Shown here: in pieces, positions 34,301-41,974 of the stretch | Layout: each line of letters starts with the position of its first letter | How positions within the stretch are numbered: position 1 is the first letter of the stretch | Assembly (NCBI GenBank): GCA_964588795.1 | Contig: CAZPQN010000013.1 | Location: forward strand, 1-56,276 | Source: CAZPQN01 sp964588795 | GTDB lineage: Bacteria; Fidelibacterota; UBA2242 | Reading direction: 5' to 3' | Length of the DNA stretch: 56,276 bases | Translations under genes and position numbers: made by a program | Notes under the pieces: generated by a model | What the model was told of the DNA's origin: nothing | Seen by the model: only the letters and a program-made list of their open reading frames with translations | Databases searched by the model: none

Positions 34301-37300
34301 ATAGCTCAAAATCAGATTACCGGGATTGATTTCACCATTGACTCGATTGTTCCCGCCGTGATCGAGGGAAAGGTTACCCTTGCGAACAGCAGTGATCACA
34401 GCGGAGTAATTGTGTCCGTCATTGCGCAGGGCTTATCAGACACTACGACGGCGGATGGTCATTACCGGATTGAAAATCTTGCGCCAGGACTAATCCGACT
34501 GGAGTATCGTCGCGCCGGCTATCTGACCCTGCAAGTCGATACCCTGATCGCGAATGGCGCTGTGTTGACCCTGGGTGTCGTTCTGCAGAAAGATCTTCCT
34601 ATGCCTCAGAGGCTGGTTGCTCAGGGTCTGGAAGGGGCGGTAGCGTTGAGCTGGCAAGCCGCGGGCACTTTAGCAGAGGATTTTGAAAATGGCCTACCGG
34701 CGGACTGGATAATCTATAATCTCGGAGATAACCATTCCGGGAGCAGCTGGCGGATTTCCGATAATTACCAAGTGTCCGGCAGTCAGGCCGCACTTTGCCC
34801 CTACAGTAGTCCCGGAGAACGCGCCGATGAATGGCTGATTACACGTTCGGTACAGATCACGCCTGCGACCCACGTATTGAAATTCTGGCACGTCGGCACT
34901 TTTACCGGCGATGATAACCTGCCGAATCATATCCGTATTTCCGCGACTGGAACCGATACGGCGGATTTTAACATATTAAAGACTTTTCCCGGTTTGCCCG
35001 ATGCCTTACCGGCGGAGTGGACTCAGGTAGTAATTGATCTTTCAGCCTATTTAGGCCAAATGGTTCGGATTGCTTTCCAGTATCAGAGTATTTTTGGTGA
35101 GAACTGGTATCTTGACGATATCATCCTGGCCGCCGACACAACACGTCAAAAGTCGACCAAGCCCTTACCTGAGCAGGTACAGACAATTGCCAAGACGCCG
35201 ATTTATACTGAATCCCAGCCAATCGTAAAAGTCCCAGTCCGGAACGCTAAAAGCCTGCAAACCTACCGGATTTATCGCGCAGAAAGTGCGGGTGTATTTC
35301 CATCATCGGAAAATTATCTAAACGCAGTCGATGCCGCGCAGTTATCGTATACTGATTCAGCCGTGATTAATGGGCGGGATTACTATTATATCGTGGTGGC
35401 GGATTACGCCGGCGATGGCCTAAGCGCCGTCAGCAACGAGGTAAGCGCCAGACCTATAAACTTGCCACCGCCTGGGCCGACGAACTTGGCCTTGACGCTG
35501 ATTGATACGTTGGTGCATTTAACCTGGACGGAAGTCGAAGCCAGGGATTTGTTTGGGTATCAGGTCTACCGGCGTGGTCCGGGCGATGCCGTTTTCCTGC
35601 TGATCGCTGAACCCAAGGGAACGCAATATTGCGATACCCTGTCAGCCGATGGTGTTTATTATTACTATGTCACTGCAGTTGACAACGGGACGCCGTCCTT
35701 GTCAAGCCCCGCTACACCGGTCAGAGTGGCGCGGTATGGTAAATTGCCACCGCTGAATTTGGTGGCGCGTAGCAATTACAATCAAGTAGTGCCGCTGACC
35801 TGGGCGCCGCCAGATTGGACTTCCGACGCGTCTAAAGAAACGCAACCGGTCACTGGTCGGATGACGGCGGAATTTTGGGATTCGAATGTAAAACGGCCTG
35901 CAGTTAATGGTTCTTTAGTCGGGAAGCGCAAAAACCAATTGGATTATACCGGTTTTCGCCTGTACCGCTCGTTAACCACGCCGGTTATTGCTGATACGGC
36001 CAATTTACTGGTTGAACTGGAAATTGATAGAACCGACTATAGGGATTCTTCAGTTAGTAATGCCGTTTGCTACCACTATGCCATCTCGGCGGTGTACGGC
36101 TCCGCCGGCGAGAGTGCCCTCTCCAATGAAGTCATGGCAATTCCCAGCGCTCCTCTGGCACCCTTCCATCTTGTAGTGGTCAGCCGGATAGATACGGTCA
36201 GTTTGGCGTGGAGCGACCTGAATCAGCGCCAGTCGTCAACAGTCAAATATCAGCGTCCGGCCACTACGGGTGTTATCAACAAGCGTGCGGATTTCTACAC
36301 CGTCTATCGTTGCGTGACTGGCGGTGCCTTCGTGGTTCTTGCCGATAGCCTGACTCTGCCAGGTTACCGGGATGCTGCGGTCGAGTCCGGTAGTGAATAC
36401 CGCTATTACCTGACTGCCTGTCTGGGTGGTTCGTACAGTGCGCCGTCGGAGACTCTGAGCGTGCGGGTTCTCGGTCATGACCAGGTTATTTTCTACGACG
36501 ATTTTGAAAGCGGCCGCATCGCTTCCGGCTATCGCTTGCTGGACGCCGACGGGGGACTAGGATTTGTTCAATATTCTCCGGACCTTTTTGAACCTTTCGC
36601 CTGGCGTGTCCGGCAAACGCCCTCCTTTCCGGCGCTCAGTGGTCATTTTTGCCTCGGTACCGGCTATAATCTCGACGGCCGGATGAATGATGACTGGTTA
36701 ATTTTTCCGGCGGTACAGGTCAGCGACTCGGCGGCTTTTTTCGAAACATTTTTGTCGTCGCAGGACGCGAATTATTTAGAGACTGCGCAGATCTTGATTG
36801 CACCTGCCGCTCAACCGCCGCTGATTTTTGATACGCTTTTGGTAATTGAAAAAATTCCAGCCGATCCGGCCTGGCTACCGGTGCAGATTGATCTGTCACC
36901 TTATGCCGGTCAGCAAATTCATCTGGCGGTGCGCTGTATCTCCACTGACCGTTTCGTATTGAAACTCGACAATGCCGGTTTCTACGGCTATGGGAGAATG
37001 CTCGCGGCGCGACGGCCGGAGAATCAGCGCCTACCGGACGCATTCTGGGTCTCCGCCAATTGCCCTAATCCATTTAATGCGGTGACGAAAATTGTTTACC
37101 ATCTACCCCGTTCGACTGAAGTAACGCTGACAATCTATGATCTGCGCGGCCAAAAGGTAAGAACTTTAGTGCGACAGCCACAGGCGGCCGGTGTTTATTC
37201 AGTCGAATGGGACAGCTGTAACGAACAGGGGGAGCCGGTCGCCAGCGGCGTCTATTGGCATCACTTTAGCGCCGGCGACTATCGCCAAACGCGCAAAATG

Positions 37301-37315
37301 TTGTTGATTAAATAA
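31382..37315 (+). CDS. Giant secreted Lys-C-like serine protease with adhesin modules and sorting domain
   Basis: A 1977-residue exported protein. After the signal peptide (LGLWMVPALATLQAQ) a trypsin-like lysyl-endopeptidase domain spans about 190-440, with catalytic H257 (TANHC), D300 (SDFALLEI) and S379 (GSSGSPLF). A segment of Ig-like strands follows, then a flavodoxin/GATase-like domain (about 660-900; GAILIVRED, DFDLVIAVSG, LLIEGGELGY), two carboxypeptidase-regulatory-like domains (about 905-1075), a choice-of-anchor J jelly roll (about 1098-1250), about four fibronectin III repeats (1290-1700), a second jelly roll (1700-1870) and a C-terminal FlgD/T9SS-like domain (NCPNPFN ... TIYDLRGQKVRTL ... 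GVYWHHF, 1887-1977). The last suggests Por-type secretion or surface attachment. Start Shine-Dalgarno sequence is weak. Confidence 0.9.
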   Translation: MLVCRKRFYRRFLRLGLWMVPALATLQAQVSVAGRPYSFDHVVPADTAVVALPRLDLVRIASIEFAQDKAEPLQFGYPFDVEYSLTNSGTWFDLPDGGRLWRLTLQSAAAYSINLLYEDFALAEGARLFIYRPDRTMVLGAFTAANNKPHGRFATAPLKGEVCILELHEPPAVARPSRLTIRRIVHGYKDIFFRTAKDFGESGACNININSSLGMDWQTAKRAVAMIVLGDGHRICTGALINNTAQDLTQYFLTANHCLGDEETWVFMFNYESPGAYNLDGPTNYTVQGATLIANHEASDFALLEINEKIPVDYNVHFAGWNAQSAPATRSVCIHHPNGDIKKISFDNQSPGNSSWQGTPFDSHWSVIWDAGTTEPGSSGSPLFDQNHRITGQLHGGAAACDFPGGADVFGKLALSWDYDARPEKQLKYWLDPQNSGLRVCNGRDNYSLQIVHTPLPATEDTIGPYFIYATIRTIRPPLRQIWLHYGYNGLWQDSVAMFPTGQNDEYVAAIPGGQAEIEINYYFTATDAGLMTVSEPGNAPANYFTLHITTDSEPPRIQHTAMADQVLQRWPPALDAIVTDNLGVDTVYCEYYVNQPPLAGTFGLKRIGQDQYSAAFPIAGIQPKTGDQIFYRLIARDKARLVNETSAPATGFYCFRIIEARGAILIVREDVALEQLPAMPQTKQATTSTAAAVFEHRQMGGWLEQAGYYVEEMPVKSALTTAFEDFDLVIAVSGADPTPFNSAEYRQKITSWVSNAKHKLLIEGGELGYHLLLSFARDSTFATNVLHISNWLADEAGDLKCPAEVCYHSLVHQPQALPATIPLVVESFADQDALTPLSPAYLVYEPDAQPGKAGVLVCDDNQHPQSAQIIFYAFNFAAIADTNIARDLLINSVSYLLQTENPAIGSISGQVDISQSDDESAVQVSLLGTIQKETQTDREGFYRFDDLYDGYYQVRISKTGYYTADSLSPLLCIAQNQITGIDFTIDSIVPAVIEGKVTLANSSDHSGVIVSVIAQGLSDTTTADGHYRIENLAPGLIRLEYRRAGYLTLQVDTLIANGAVLTLGVVLQKDLPMPQRLVAQGLEGAVALSWQAAGTLAEDFENGLPADWIIYNLGDNHSGSSWRISDNYQVSGSQAALCPYSSPGERADEWLITRSVQITPATHVLKFWHVGTFTGDDNLPNHIRISATGTDTADFNILKTFPGLPDALPAEWTQVVIDLSAYLGQMVRIAFQYQSIFGENWYLDDIILAADTTRQKSTKPLPEQVQTIAKTPIYTESQPIVKVPVRNAKSLQTYRIYRAESAGVFPSSENYLNAVDAAQLSYTDSAVINGRDYYYIVVADYAGDGLSAVSNEVSARPINLPPPGPTNLALTLIDTLVHLTWTEVEARDLFGYQVYRRGPGDAVFLLIAEPKGTQYCDTLSADGVYYYYVTAVDNGTPSLSSPATPVRVARYGKLPPLNLVARSNYNQVVPLTWAPPDWTSDASKETQPVTGRMTAEFWDSNVKRPAVNGSLVGKRKNQLDYTGFRLYRSLTTPVIADTANLLVELEIDRTDYRDSSVSNAVCYHYAISAVYGSAGESALSNEVMAIPSAPLAPFHLVVVSRIDTVSLAWSDLNQRQSSTVKYQRPATTGVINKRADFYTVYRCVTGGAFVVLADSLTLPGYRDAAVESGSEYRYYLTACLGGSYSAPSETLSVRVLGHDQVIFYDDFESGRIASGYRLLDADGGLGFVQYSPDLFEPFAWRVRQTPSFPALSGHFCLGTGYNLDGRMNDDWLIFPAVQVSDSAAFFETFLSSQDANYLETAQILIAPAAQPPLIFDTLLVIEKIPADPAWLPVQIDLSPYAGQQIHLAVRCISTDRFVLKLDNAGFYGYGRMLAARRPENQRLPDAFWVSANCPNPFNAVTKIVYHLPRSTEVTLTIYDLRGQKVRTLVRQPQAAGVYSVEWDSCNEQGEPVASGVYWHHFSAGDYRQTRKMLLIK

Positions 37316-37362
37316 TTGGCGGGCGTTGGAGTTGTCGACAGGCAATCGTTAAATTGCGGGGC

Positions 37363-38055
37363 ATGAAAAAATCCACCCAATCTATAATAACCGATGATAC
37401 CGGTGACAGTTTCCAGTCCTGTGGCTTCCGGCGCAGTGTGCGTCGGCAGGTAACCGGACGCTACCTGCTTTTTCTGCCTGCCGGATATGCGACGCAGGCG
37501 AAAAATTATCCAGCGATCTTTTTTTTGCATGGTGCCGGAGAGCGCGGTTCGAACCTGGATGACGTCAAGCGTCATGGATTGCCCAAAGTAGTGGCGACCC
37601 AACCGAACTTTCCTTTTATTGTAGTAGCCCCGCAATGCCCGGCGCGGCGCTGGTGGTCGCTCGAAATGTTGGATACACTGTACGAGGAAGTCAGCGCCAA
37701 TTATCGCCTTGATCAACAGCGGATTTATCTGACCGGTTTGAGTATGGGCGGCTTTGCCACCTGGAGCTGGGCTATTGAACGTCCCAACCGCTTCGCCGCC
37801 ATCGTCCCGGTCTGTGGGGGAAGCAATCCCCTGTTGGCCGAACGGGTTGCCCATCTGCCGGTCTGGATCTTTCATGGAGCGCGCGATGATATTGTGCCGG
37901 TCAAAGCCAGCCAGGAAATGGCGCGGGCTCTGCGCCGCTGTGGTGCCCGCCCGAAGCTGACGATTTATCCTGAAGCCGGACATGACTCCTGGACGGAAAC
38001 TTACCAGAATCCCGCCCTGTACCGCTGGTTGTTAAAACACCATAAAACTCAATGA
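37363..38055 (+). CDS. Dienelactone hydrolase/PHB-depolymerase-like esterase
   Basis: A 230-residue alpha/beta hydrolase: YLLFLPAGYATQAKNYPAIFFLHGAGERGSN with the oxyanion HG segment, nucleophile elbow LTGLSMGGFATW, acid in FHGARDDIVP, and His in EAGHDSWTETY. This matches the single-domain prolyl-oligopeptidase-like or LpqC/PHB depolymerase group. No signal peptide is seen, so it is probably cytoplasmic, unlike many relatives. ATG 37363 is preceded by GCGGGGC; an in-frame TTG nine bases earlier is possible. The stop overlaps the HNH nuclease start by four bases (ATGA), indicating one transcript. Substrate unknown. Confidence 0.85.
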   Translation: MKKSTQSIITDDTGDSFQSCGFRRSVRRQVTGRYLLFLPAGYATQAKNYPAIFFLHGAGERGSNLDDVKRHGLPKVVATQPNFPFIVVAPQCPARRWWSLEMLDTLYEEVSANYRLDQQRIYLTGLSMGGFATWSWAIERPNRFAAIVPVCGGSNPLLAERVAHLPVWIFHGARDDIVPVKASQEMARALRRCGARPKLTIYPEAGHDSWTETYQNPALYRWLLKHHKTQ

Positions 38056-38369
38056 CTGAACCTCAACAGGATTGGCTTAATATCACTGCTGACTCGCGGC
38101 AGATTGCTCGTGAAAAAGAGAAAGCCCGAAGATTGCGCCGGACGCAATGGTGGCGTAACAAACTTAACCAGGGCGTCTGTCACTACTGCCACAAAACCTT
38201 TCGTCCCGCCGAGCTGACGATGGATCATCTCGTTCCGTTGGCTCGTGGCGGTAAAAGCAGCCGAGCCAATATCGTCGCCGCTTGCAAAGCATGCAACAAC
38301 CGCAAAAAATATCTGACCCCGGTTGAATTGCTTATTGATAGTACAGCTGAAAAAAAGCCTGAGCCATAG
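38052..38369 (+). CDS. Small HNH endonuclease
   Basis: A 105-residue protein with a basic helical N-terminus (AREKEKARRLRRTQWWRNKL) and an HNH nuclease module: zinc pair CHYCHK, TMDHLVPLARGGKSSRANIVAACKACNNRK with the catalytic His in DHLVP, the structural Asn and the second CxxC. HNH proteins of this size cut or nick DNA and are found in restriction, homing, phage and stand-alone contexts. It overlaps the esterase gene by four bases, an unrelated neighbour, and no methyltransferase or phage gene is nearby. The fold is sure; the role is unknown. Confidence 0.9.
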   Translation: MTEPQQDWLNITADSRQIAREKEKARRLRRTQWWRNKLNQGVCHYCHKTFRPAELTMDHLVPLARGGKSSRANIVAACKACNNRKKYLTPVELLIDSTAEKKPEP

Positions 38370-38463
38370 TAGCGCTTTTTGCGTGTCGGCAGAGTTCGGG
38401 ATGACTATCTGCGCGGGGCGAATTATCCGCCTGTTCAAGTTGGCTAAGGCCGGGGCCTGCGCT

Positions 38464-39726
38464 TCATTGATTCATGGATTTCAGGAACTCGCGGTTGCTC
38501 TTGGTGCGCTCCATCCGTTCGATCAGAAATTCCATAGCTTCGGCGGGTGACATTTCATTGAGCAACTTCCGCAGAATCCAGATGCGGGCTAATTCCGCCT
38601 GCGACAACAACATTTCCTCTTTACGGGTACTGCTGCGGTTGACGTCAATGGAGGGATAGATGCGCCGGTCGCTTAAACGCCGGTCGAGGGTCAGTTCCAT
38701 GTTGCCGGTACCCTTGAATTCTTCGAAGATGACGTCATCAATGCGACTGCCGGTGTCCACCAAAGCGGTGGCGATGAGCGTCAGACTGCCACCATTTTCA
38801 ATTGCCCGGGCGGAGCCGAAATAGCGCTTGGGGCGTTGCAGTGCGTTGGCATCAATACCGCCGGACAATATTTTGCCGCTATGCGGCATGATGGCATTAT
38901 AGGCGCGCGCCAAGCGGGTCAGGCTGTCCAAAAGGATCACTACGTGAAAACCGAGTTCGACCAGGCGTTTGGCTTTTTCCAGGGTCATCTGGGCTACTTC
39001 AACATGCCGTTCCGCTGATTCGTCAAAAGTTGAGCTGACGACATCCGCCTTAACGGCATTTTGCATTTCGGTGACTTCTTCGGGGCGTTCGTCAATCAGG
39101 AGGACAGTCAGGATAATTTCGGGATGATTGGTGTTAATGCTGTTGGCGATTTGCTGGATGAGGGTCGTTTTGCCCGTCTTGGGCTGGGCGACGATCAGTC
39201 CTCGTTGTCCCTTGCCGAGCGGACAAAGTAAGTCAATAATGCGCATGGATATGTTTTTATTATCCGTTTCCAACTGGATGCGGCTCTGAGGATAAGAGGG
39301 CGTCAGGTTATCGAAATGACGTTTGGTGCGTACGGTCTCGGGATCTAACATGTTGACGGCATCCACACGGAGCAAAGCGAAATATTTCTCGTTGTCTTTA
39401 GGCGGGCGGATTAATCCCGAAACGATATGTCCCGTACGCAGACCGAATCTCTTGATCTGGGAGGATGAAATATAAATATCATCGGGACTGGCAATAAAAT
39501 TATGGTCTTCGGAACGCAGGAATCCAAAACCATCTTCCATTACCTGCAGGACGCCGCGGGTATAGATTTTACCCTCCTGGCGAGCCCGGGTTTCCATTAT
39601 TTTATGGACTAAGTCAAGCTTTTTGACTCCGGAAATATCAGCGATACCCAGACCTTGGGCGATATCACTCAATTCCTTAATCTTCATGCCCTGCAGAGCG
39701 GCAGTGGTCAACTCATTGTTTTCCAT
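38464..39726 (-). CDS. rho: Transcription termination factor Rho
   Basis: Hexameric RNA-dependent ATPase that ends transcription at Rho-dependent sites. The 420-residue protein is complete: Rho N-terminal helix domain (LTTAALQGMKIKELSDIAQGLGI), cold-shock RNA-binding domain (GVLQVMEDGFGFLRSEDHNF, with SPDDIYISSSQIKRFGLRTGH), P-loop AQPKTGKTTL (about 180-190), LLIDERPEEVTEM, LLDSLTRLARAYN and the Q-loop region KRYFGSARAIENGGSLTLIATAL. The start has AAGGA upstream. No long insertion is present between the N-terminal and RNA-binding domains, unlike in some Bacteroidota Rho proteins. It converges with the HNH gene. Confidence 0.98.
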   Translation of the reverse strand: MENNELTTAALQGMKIKELSDIAQGLGIADISGVKKLDLVHKIMETRARQEGKIYTRGVLQVMEDGFGFLRSEDHNFIASPDDIYISSSQIKRFGLRTGHIVSGLIRPPKDNEKYFALLRVDAVNMLDPETVRTKRHFDNLTPSYPQSRIQLETDNKNISMRIIDLLCPLGKGQRGLIVAQPKTGKTTLIQQIANSINTNHPEIILTVLLIDERPEEVTEMQNAVKADVVSSTFDESAERHVEVAQMTLEKAKRLVELGFHVVILLDSLTRLARAYNAIMPHSGKILSGGIDANALQRPKRYFGSARAIENGGSLTLIATALVDTGSRIDDVIFEEFKGTGNMELTLDRRLSDRRIYPSIDVNRSSTRKEEMLLSQAELARIWILRKLLNEMSPAEAMEFLIERMERTKSNREFLKSMNQ

Positions 39727-39773
39727 CGGGTGGTCCTTATATTTTATTTAGCAATTGGTTTAAAGCGGAGGAG

Positions 39774-39802
39774 AATTAATAAAAAGCAGCGGTTGCATTC
39801 AA
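39774..39802 (-). promoter_or_regulatory. Possible rho promoter
   Basis: On the minus strand TTGAAT (39797-39802) and TTAATT (39774-39779) are 17 bases apart in the 110-base gap between folC and rho. Transcription would start about 40 bases before the rho ATG. Seen by eye; the leader is short compared with autoregulated rho leaders elsewhere. Confidence 0.3.
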
Positions 39803-39836
39803 CCTTTGCTCAAATTTAAAATATTTAATGGGTTTG

Positions 39837-41132
39837 TCAAACAGTTATTTTGAACTGACCCAGCGCCACTGGCGCCCAATAATGACTGCCTATAATCAGC
39901 AGTGCTTCCGCCTTACTTAGCGCCGGAACTAAGTTAGCCAGGAGGAGTTGCGGGTCAGGGGCAACCCGGATTTTTTCCGCGGGAATTGTGTTTCGGCATG
40001 CCCGCGCTAATATTTCGGGCGCATGGCACGCATAGCCGGGCAGGGTAGTAAAATAGACCGTTCCGTCCAGACGACTCAGGAGCCGGTCGATTCCGGCATA
40101 TTCTTTACGAATGCCCAGCGCGACCACCGCACTGATTCTCCGACCGGGCAAAAGTCGGAGCAAAGAGTTTACCACTTGCCGGATACCATGCAGATTGTGT
40201 CCGGCGTCGAAAATCACCAGGGGTTTTCGAGACAAAATCTGCAGACGTCCCGCCCAGCGCACTTTGCCAAGACCATGCCGGATTTGGGCTGGGGTCAGCC
40301 GGATAGATTCAATGTGGCTGAGGGCTGTTACTGCCGTTTGCAGGTTGAGCAACTGATGGCGACCAGTTAACGGCAGAGTAACTGTGGCATTATGCATGGG
40401 AAGCGCATAGCGAACGACCTGGCGTTCGATAGATTCGCTCACCGGTACGACGCGACACAGGTCAGGGGCATATAACAGCTGACTGTCTCGCTGGCTGATC
40501 TCATCTTTAAGGAACTCCAGCACCGTGAAGCGTTGCCGCGCTACCACGCAGGGAACTCCAGCTTTGGCAATTCCGGCTTTCTCATAAGCTATAGCCCGCA
40601 GAGTGTTTCCGAGGAATTCGGTGTGGTCTTTGCCTATGGGCGTGATTACGGTTATTGCCGGTCGGGCGACATTGGTGGCATCGAACCGCCCCCCCATTCC
40701 CGTTTCTATTACAGCCCAATCCACCTGTTGATGGGCGAAATAGTCGAACGCCAGCGCCGTCGTGGCTTCGAAGAAAGTGCAATTGAGTTCGTCGAACACC
40801 GCACGATAACGCCGGATAAAATCGTAAAGATCCCTATTGCTGATTGGCCGGCCGTTGACACGGATGCGTTCATTGAAACGTAAAAGATGCGGCGAAGTAT
40901 ACAGTCCCACCCTGAAGCCAGCCGCTTGCAGGACGCTGGCCAGCATGGCGCAGGTCGAGCCTTTGCCGTTAGTACCGGCGACATGAATGATCCGGTAGCG
41001 GCCTTGCGGATGATGCAGACGTTCGACCAGGCACCGGATGCGCTCCAAACCCGGCTTGATACCACGCCCGTCCAGTTGGTACATGTAGTTTAACGCCGCG
41101 TTTTTTTCGGCGGGAAAATGGAGCGATGCCAT
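39837..41132 (-). CDS. folC: Folylpolyglutamate synthase/dihydrofolate synthase
   Basis: Mur-ligase-fold enzyme adding glutamate to folates (and to dihydropteroate) with ATP in the cytoplasm. The 431-residue protein shows LNYMYQLDGRGIKPGLERI, the P-loop IIHVAGTNGKGSTCAML, YTSPHLLRFNERIRVNG, WAVIETGMGGRFDATNV, GKDHTEFLG, and the C-terminal VIFDAGHNLHGI. The start is the ATG of a TGATG overlap with murI; an in-frame start three codons earlier is less likely. Member of the overlapping chain OM barrel-amidase-murI-folC on the minus strand. No accD or dedA, its E. coli neighbours, are nearby. Confidence 0.94.
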   Translation of the reverse strand: MASLHFPAEKNAALNYMYQLDGRGIKPGLERIRCLVERLHHPQGRYRIIHVAGTNGKGSTCAMLASVLQAAGFRVGLYTSPHLLRFNERIRVNGRPISNRDLYDFIRRYRAVFDELNCTFFEATTALAFDYFAHQQVDWAVIETGMGGRFDATNVARPAITVITPIGKDHTEFLGNTLRAIAYEKAGIAKAGVPCVVARQRFTVLEFLKDEISQRDSQLLYAPDLCRVVPVSESIERQVVRYALPMHNATVTLPLTGRHQLLNLQTAVTALSHIESIRLTPAQIRHGLGKVRWAGRLQILSRKPLVIFDAGHNLHGIRQVVNSLLRLLPGRRISAVVALGIRKEYAGIDRLLSRLDGTVYFTTLPGYACHAPEILARACRNTIPAEKIRVAPDPQLLLANLVPALSKAEALLIIGSHYWAPVALGQFKITV

Positions 41133-41974
41133 CAACTGCAATCGTCGAAAAGGATGCGCGTTACGTTCTTCAGCGGTGCACCCAAGAAGCGTTCGGCGAG
41201 CTCCTCGAATTTCTGGGGGACATCACTGACAAAGTACTGATGCTCAGGTGTGGCAGGGGAGGGTGGGGCGAGAAGGTCTTTTCCTTGAAGGATCTGGCGG
41301 ACCTGATTGGCGGTTTCCAGCGCAGTGTCCACGATCTGAATCTCGGACGCCACAACCCGCTGGAGGACATTTTTCAGCAAAGGATAATGGGTGCAACCGA
41401 GAATAAGCGTGTCGATTTCATTTTGGAGTAATGGCGAAAGATACTCGCGGGCAACGAGCTCGGTAACCGGGCTGTCCAGCCAACCCTCTTCCACCAGCGG
41501 GACGAAAAGCGGACAGGCTTTGGAAAAGACTGCCACGTCGGGCGCGAGCGCGTGCAGGATTTGGGGATATTTTCCGGCGGCGATGGTTGCGGTGGTCCCG
41601 ATTACGCCCACGCGCTGATTGCGGGTGACCCGCAGGGCGGCCCGGGCGCCGGGTTCTAATACACCGAGTAGGGGTAAATTATATTCGGTCTGGAGGATTT
41701 CGAGCGCATAACTTGAGGCGGTGTTGCAGGCCACCACGATCATTTTTACCCCGCGATCGAATAGAAAACGGGCAATCTGACGCGAAAACTTTTGGACGGT
41801 TACGGCGCCTTTGCTGCCATACGGCACGCGGGCGGTGTCACCAAAGTACAGAATTTTTTCATGGGGCAATTGCGTAACCAGTTGTTTTACGACGGTCAGA
41901 CCACCCAGTCCGGAATCGAAAACGCCGATCGGCAGACGGTGGAGATCAGTTGTTTTGAGCGACGGATCGGTCAC
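41132..41974 (-). CDS. murI: Glutamate racemase
   Basis: Makes D-glutamate for peptidoglycan by a two-cysteine, cofactor-free mechanism. Motifs: IGVFDSGLGGLTVVK, YFGDTARVPYG, VACNTASS with C83 and LGCTHYPLL with C194, the usual acid-base pair. The frame is open upstream to 42145, but those residues are the shadow of the amidase gene. GTG 41974 has AAGGAG four bases upstream and begins MTDPSLKTTDLHRLPIGVFDSG, giving the normal 280 residues and a 29-base overlap with the amidase end. It then overlaps folC at TGATG. Grouping with a wall amidase links recycling and synthesis of peptidoglycan. Confidence 0.96.
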   Translation of the reverse strand: MTDPSLKTTDLHRLPIGVFDSGLGGLTVVKQLVTQLPHEKILYFGDTARVPYGSKGAVTVQKFSRQIARFLFDRGVKMIVVACNTASSYALEILQTEYNLPLLGVLEPGARAALRVTRNQRVGVIGTTATIAAGKYPQILHALAPDVAVFSKACPLFVPLVEEGWLDSPVTELVAREYLSPLLQNEIDTLILGCTHYPLLKNVLQRVVASEIQIVDTALETANQVRQILQGKDLLAPPSPATPEHQYFVSDVPQKFEELAERFLGAPLKNVTRILFDDCS

